Source: CAZUHK01 sp964620345 (GTDB taxonomy: Bacteria > Planctomycetota > Phycisphaerae > Phycisphaerales > Zrk34). From it: DNA of 14,751 bases. Below the pieces are notes generated by a model, which did not search any database, was not told the origin of the DNA, and saw only the letters and a program-made list of their open reading frames with translations. Shown one piece after another: positions 12,185 to 14,751 of this stretch. The stretch lies in assembly GCA_964620345.1 (NCBI GenBank), contig CAZUHK010000064.1, forward strand, positions 1 through 14,751, in the 5' to 3' direction. Within the stretch, counting starts at the first letter, position 1. Each line of letters opens with the position of its first letter. Position numbers and translations under genes: made by a program.

Positions 12185-12363
12185 CATGTATGCCAACCAC
12201 GCTTGCTCTGGCCAACCCACGGGCCAGCGCGGGAAAAAAGTGGTGGCCATGGCGACCGGGGCAAGGAGGGGCTGGAGGGACGCGGAAGCAGCCGTGCCAT
12301 GCGGGCGACCCGGCGGTCGAGGCGGTCCTGTTGCCTTGCGCGAGCGACTCGGCGTCAACGCGA
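12185..12363. other. Convergent intergenic spacer
   Basis: This spacer separates the ends of two convergent genes. Besides the weak minus-strand terminator candidate it holds a 6-bp inverted repeat, CTGGCC/GGCCAG, around 12208-12227. I see no gene, tRNA or other RNA in it; plus-strand open frames here are extensions of antisense to the lipoprotein gene. Confidence 0.6.
12234..12257 (-). terminator. Weak candidate terminator for the LamG lipoprotein gene
   Basis: Reading the minus strand, GGTCGCCATGGCCACC can form a short imperfect hairpin (one mismatch), followed by AC and six Ts (complement of 12234-12239). It lies about 110 nt past the lipoprotein stop. The stem is short, so this is only a candidate. 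Confidence 0.3.
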
Positions 12364-14130
12364 TCAGCGTTCGGGTATGGCCAGCCGGTCGCGGATCGAC
12401 CGGCTCTCGATGCGGGCCAGGGCCTGGGCGTCTTCTTGGGTCAGCGCGCGGCTGTAGATGGCCACCTCGTCAATTGCGCCGCTGAAACGATAGGCCCAGT
12501 CCTTCGGGCCGAACCGCGCCAGGCCCACACGCACGGGTTGGCCGTCGTACCGATCCCAGAAGCCGGCCTTGTCCGGCAGGGACTTGCGGCCCGCCTGGGC
12601 TCCATCGACGTAGAGCGTCAGCCGCCGCTGGGTCAAATCAACACTGAACACCACATGTTGCCACTGGCCGACCCTGGCCTTGGTCGAGGCGCTGATTGCC
12701 ACGCTCTGTTCGGCCGCGGGGTACTGCACGCCTTGGAAGCGGCCCTCGTGCGTCAGGAACAATCCCTGGTGCCAGCCCTCTTTGTTAACGATGGCCCAAT
12801 GCCGGTCCGGCTGCTTGTTCTTGGGAACCGCGTCGGGCTTGACCCAGGCGGCGAAACTGTAGCTGCTCTGGTGAAGCTTGCCGAACAAGTGATCTTGCGT
12901 TGGCTTGGACTCAACGCCGCGGTTGTCAGACGCAAAGACCACCGCCTTGCCGATCACGCCCTCGGTCTGGGCGGGCGCGGCGCCGATGACTTTCGCATCG
13001 CGGCCTTGGCCGGTCACGTCCGTCACGCCGGTTTCAAGCTTTTCATCGAAGCCCCACCATGCGACCAGACCCCGGCGAAGCCGCTCGAAGTTGAACGCAA
13101 GCAACAGCAGGTGCACTTGCTCGGCTTCGTCGGCGATGGATGGCACTGACGCCGACCGCGCCCGTGTCACCCATGCCCGCAGCGGGTCCAGCGGATCATC
13201 GTCGGGGAACATTGCGTTGAATGCCTGCTCGTTCCGTCCCGCGCCGTGGGCGTAGATCAGCCCCAGGGCCCGACCTTGGTTCAACAGGGCGAAGTCGCGA
13301 TTCTCGAGTACCCCTCGGCTCAGCGCCTGCAGCGATTCGGGGTCGAACCTGTTGCCGGCCGCATGCTGCACGGCCTCGTCGAGCAACTCGTGATAGTCAC
13401 CCAGCGCCCGGGCGTCCCGCAGCGCCACGAGTTTAACCAAGTTGCCCAGGTCAAGTTGTCCGGCGCGTTCAGTCACGGCTCGCGCCAGCACACCGCGCAG
13501 CGGTTCGTCGGGCAACTGTTCAAGCCGATCCACGAACAGGGCCGCGTCGGCTTGCGTGCCGACCTCGACCAGCAGGTCGACCGCGGCGGCGGCAGTGCCC
13601 GGCGACTGAGCATCGCGCACCGCCTTGCGCAGGAACGTTTGGCCGACTTGTCCGGCGGCGAGCAGTTGTCCGGCCGCGGCGTCGCGCGCCGCAGGCGGGT
13701 TGTCCGGCCCAAGCCGCTGGATCGCGTAGTCCAGCCCCACCGCCTGCCGATGGGCATTGGTTAAGCTCATCAGCTTGGCCGACACCGCCCGCCAGCGCTC
13801 GCCCGAGCGATACTGCTGCCGCAAACGCCGACAAAGCCGCAACGCTTGGGCGTACTTCGTCTCGGCCGCCAACTGTTCGATCCGACGCATCGTCTGTTCA
13901 TAGTCCAGCGGTGCCGGCCCTTGGGCACCGTCGGCCGAATCCTCCGCGTCATCGGTCGGCTCCTCGATCGTCATCGGATCATCCGGTTCATCCGGCTGGT
14001 CCGGGGCCGATGTCTGCGGCGCCGCCGCGGCGGGTGAATCGTCATCGACGGTTGGCTGCGAATCGTCCTGGTCTCCGCACGCCGCGGCCAGCATCGTTGC
14101 AACCAGCATCACAATCCCGCGTCCTGCCAT
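12364..14130 (-). CDS. Predicted lipoprotein with helical-repeat region and C-terminal LamG/concanavalin A-like domain
   Basis: The 588-residue protein begins with a lipoprotein signal peptide (hydrophobic residues 5-16, lipobox LAAAC), so it should be lipid-anchored and face the periplasm or cell surface. An acidic, Pro- and Asp-rich linker follows to about residue 75. The middle part, about 76-350, is Ala- and Leu-rich with repeated helices resembling TPR or HEAT arrays, for example EQTMRRIEQLAAETKYAQALRL early on. From residue 354, GLVAWWGFDE opens a LamG-like jelly roll of the PF13385 type, with SFAAWVKPD, WQHVVFSVD, LTLYVDG and a final GAIDEVAIYSRALT. Such domains bind carbohydrate or protein ligands. 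ATG 14130 was preferred over upstream in-frame ATGs because GAGG lies 5 nt before it and the signal peptide begins there. No catalytic motif is visible; the role is unknown. Confidence 0.8.
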   Translation of the reverse strand: MAGRGIVMLVATMLAAACGDQDDSQPTVDDDSPAAAAPQTSAPDQPDEPDDPMTIEEPTDDAEDSADGAQGPAPLDYEQTMRRIEQLAAETKYAQALRLCRRLRQQYRSGERWRAVSAKLMSLTNAHRQAVGLDYAIQRLGPDNPPAARDAAAGQLLAAGQVGQTFLRKAVRDAQSPGTAAAAVDLLVEVGTQADAALFVDRLEQLPDEPLRGVLARAVTERAGQLDLGNLVKLVALRDARALGDYHELLDEAVQHAAGNRFDPESLQALSRGVLENRDFALLNQGRALGLIYAHGAGRNEQAFNAMFPDDDPLDPLRAWVTRARSASVPSIADEAEQVHLLLLAFNFERLRRGLVAWWGFDEKLETGVTDVTGQGRDAKVIGAAPAQTEGVIGKAVVFASDNRGVESKPTQDHLFGKLHQSSYSFAAWVKPDAVPKNKQPDRHWAIVNKEGWHQGLFLTHEGRFQGVQYPAAEQSVAISASTKARVGQWQHVVFSVDLTQRRLTLYVDGAQAGRKSLPDKAGFWDRYDGQPVRVGLARFGPKDWAYRFSGAIDEVAIYSRALTQEDAQALARIESRSIRDRLAIPER

Positions 14131-14308
14131 AACGACCTCGTCCAAAAAGGAACCCGCACCCCGTTGGCTGATCGCCAAGGGATGGTGCATGCTGCATTCG
14201 GCAACATCGTGCCAATCCCGAAGCCCCATCGACTGACCGGCGCCATGTGTCCGGCCAACGCAACCGCGGCGCGTCGGGGCCACTGCGCGTCATGCTCCAA
14301 GTGTCAGT

Positions 14309-14530
14309 TCATTTCACCATGATCGAGCGTGTCATGTTAGCGACCTGGTCTGGCGATTCCACTGCGGAATCGCCGCCTCTTTGCCCGGCTTTCGAGCTCG
14401 CCTCGAAGCGTGACCAGTGCTCGGGCCCGGCCGCCATCTCCGCGTGGGTGACCCACGCCGCGTCAAGCTTGGCGTCGATCTTCTCGCGGTCCATGTGCTC
14501 GCCGTTGCGCTCTTTGATCCACCCGGGCAT
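14309..14530 (-). CDS. Doubtful short hypothetical protein, possibly a gene remnant
   Basis: I do not recognise this 73-residue frame. The first 45 or so residues look coding, with codons strongly ending in G or C and a balanced hydrophilic composition, as in KERNGEHMDREKIDAKLD at residues 6-23. An AAAGG lies about 8 nt before ATG 14530. The open frame also extends upstream to 14635, still with protein-like composition (IDLTQVVGTERYDEQK), so the true start could be earlier or the gene may be truncated. After about residue 46 codon use becomes mixed and the frame runs through a palindrome at 14352-14374. This suggests that the original 3' end was replaced. It may be a decayed gene or spurious. 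Confidence 0.35.
   Translation of the reverse strand: MPGWIKERNGEHMDREKIDAKLDAAWVTHAEMAAGPEHWSRFEASSKAGQRGGDSAVESPDQVANMTRSIMVK
14352..14374. repeat. 9-bp perfect palindrome (REP-like hairpin)
   Basis: GGCGATTCC (14352-14360) and GGAATCGCC (14366-14374) are perfect inverted repeats around ACTGC. The palindrome lies within the 3' part of the doubtful minus-strand frame, about 220 nt upstream of the LamG lipoprotein start. No T-run of terminator quality follows on either strand. Its sequence differs from the other two palindromic elements in the window. Confidence 0.6.
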
Positions 14531-14751
14531 CAGCGATGCCTTTTGTTCATCGTATCGCTCCGTGCCGACGACTTGCGTCAGGTCGATCCGGCCGTGCGAG
14601 GTCCGCCCACACCGGCCGGCCGAGCCCGCGGCCGATCACCGATGGCGTGGGAAGCGCCCGACCGAGCGGAACAGCGGATTGGCGGCGCTTGAGATACGGC
14701 TAGCCCTTAAACAAGCGTATTGCAGGGGTTTGGGTTTGTCTTTTTCAGCGG
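14531..14751. other. Right-edge region without a supported gene
   Basis: Beyond a possible upstream extension of the minus-strand frame (to 14635), I see no gene, tRNA or repeat. From about 14690 the sequence becomes clearly less GC-rich than the rest. On the minus strand the last 45 bases can be read as 14 sense codons followed by TAA at 14707-14709, which might be the tail of a gene entering from outside. That is too short to support. Confidence 0.4.

Noticed and set aside
12185..12363. tRNA or small RNA in the convergent spacer
   Set aside because: No cloverleaf, T-loop (GGTTCGA-type) sequence or conserved RNA structure is visible beyond the terminator and short inverted repeats.
14531..14751. 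tRNA gene or attachment site at the right edge
   Set aside because: I found neither a T-arm consensus nor paired acceptor arms, and no direct repeat to act as an att site within the window.
1..14751. CRISPR array
   Set aside because: No regularly spaced direct repeats with unique spacers occur anywhere; the repeats seen are isolated palindromes.

Overview
This is a GC-rich, gene-dense chromosomal window. It most likely comes from a planctomycete, plausibly of the Phycisphaerae type. The main taxonomic clue is a 69-residue lysine-rich protein at 11899-12108 that matches the 'small basic protein' family of the Planctomycetes/Verrucomicrobia/Chlamydiae group. The general style agrees: a lipoprotein carrying a LamG domain, few good Shine-Dalgarno sites, and several palindromic repeats. 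The assignment is inference; no rRNA gene or other decisive marker lies in the window.

Left part (1-5400). A CBS-domain ClC chloride channel/transporter, cut by the window edge, is followed by a 12-bp perfect hairpin. Next come rnpA (RNase P protein) and yidD (membrane-insertion factor), which overlap, and a YihY/BrkB-type membrane protein. Convergent to that, with overlapping 3' ends, is a tRNA-dihydrouridine synthase gene (dus). The dus gene carries an in-frame insertion of about 55 codons. The insertion contains two similar small palindromes in opposite orientation, so it looks like a REPIN or BIME-type mobile repeat. Divergent from dus is a small lipoprotein of unknown function.

Middle part (5400-11050). 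This part pairs DNA-repair genes with toxin-antitoxin modules. recG is followed by a convergent ParE-type toxin with its PF09720-type antitoxin, then by a PolX-family polymerase with a PHP domain. After it comes a DUF433/DUF5615 (PIN-like) module running straight into acpS. Each toxin-antitoxin pair shows the 4-nt stop/start overlap expected of translational coupling.

Right part (11050-14751). A well-formed promoter containing a perfect 14-bp palindrome precedes a membrane-anchored protein with a SPOR-like C-terminal domain. The small basic protein follows, and the pair ends at a clear intrinsic terminator at 12156-12184. On the other strand lies a lipoprotein with a helical-repeat middle and a C-terminal LamG/concanavalin-like domain. 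The final 620 bases hold only one doubtful short gene and another palindrome, and base composition drops at the extreme edge.

No complete new multi-gene defence or biosynthetic system is visible. The most notable unexplained signals are the repeat inserted inside dus, the SPOR-like/small-basic-protein pair, and the two toxin-antitoxin modules flanking polX.
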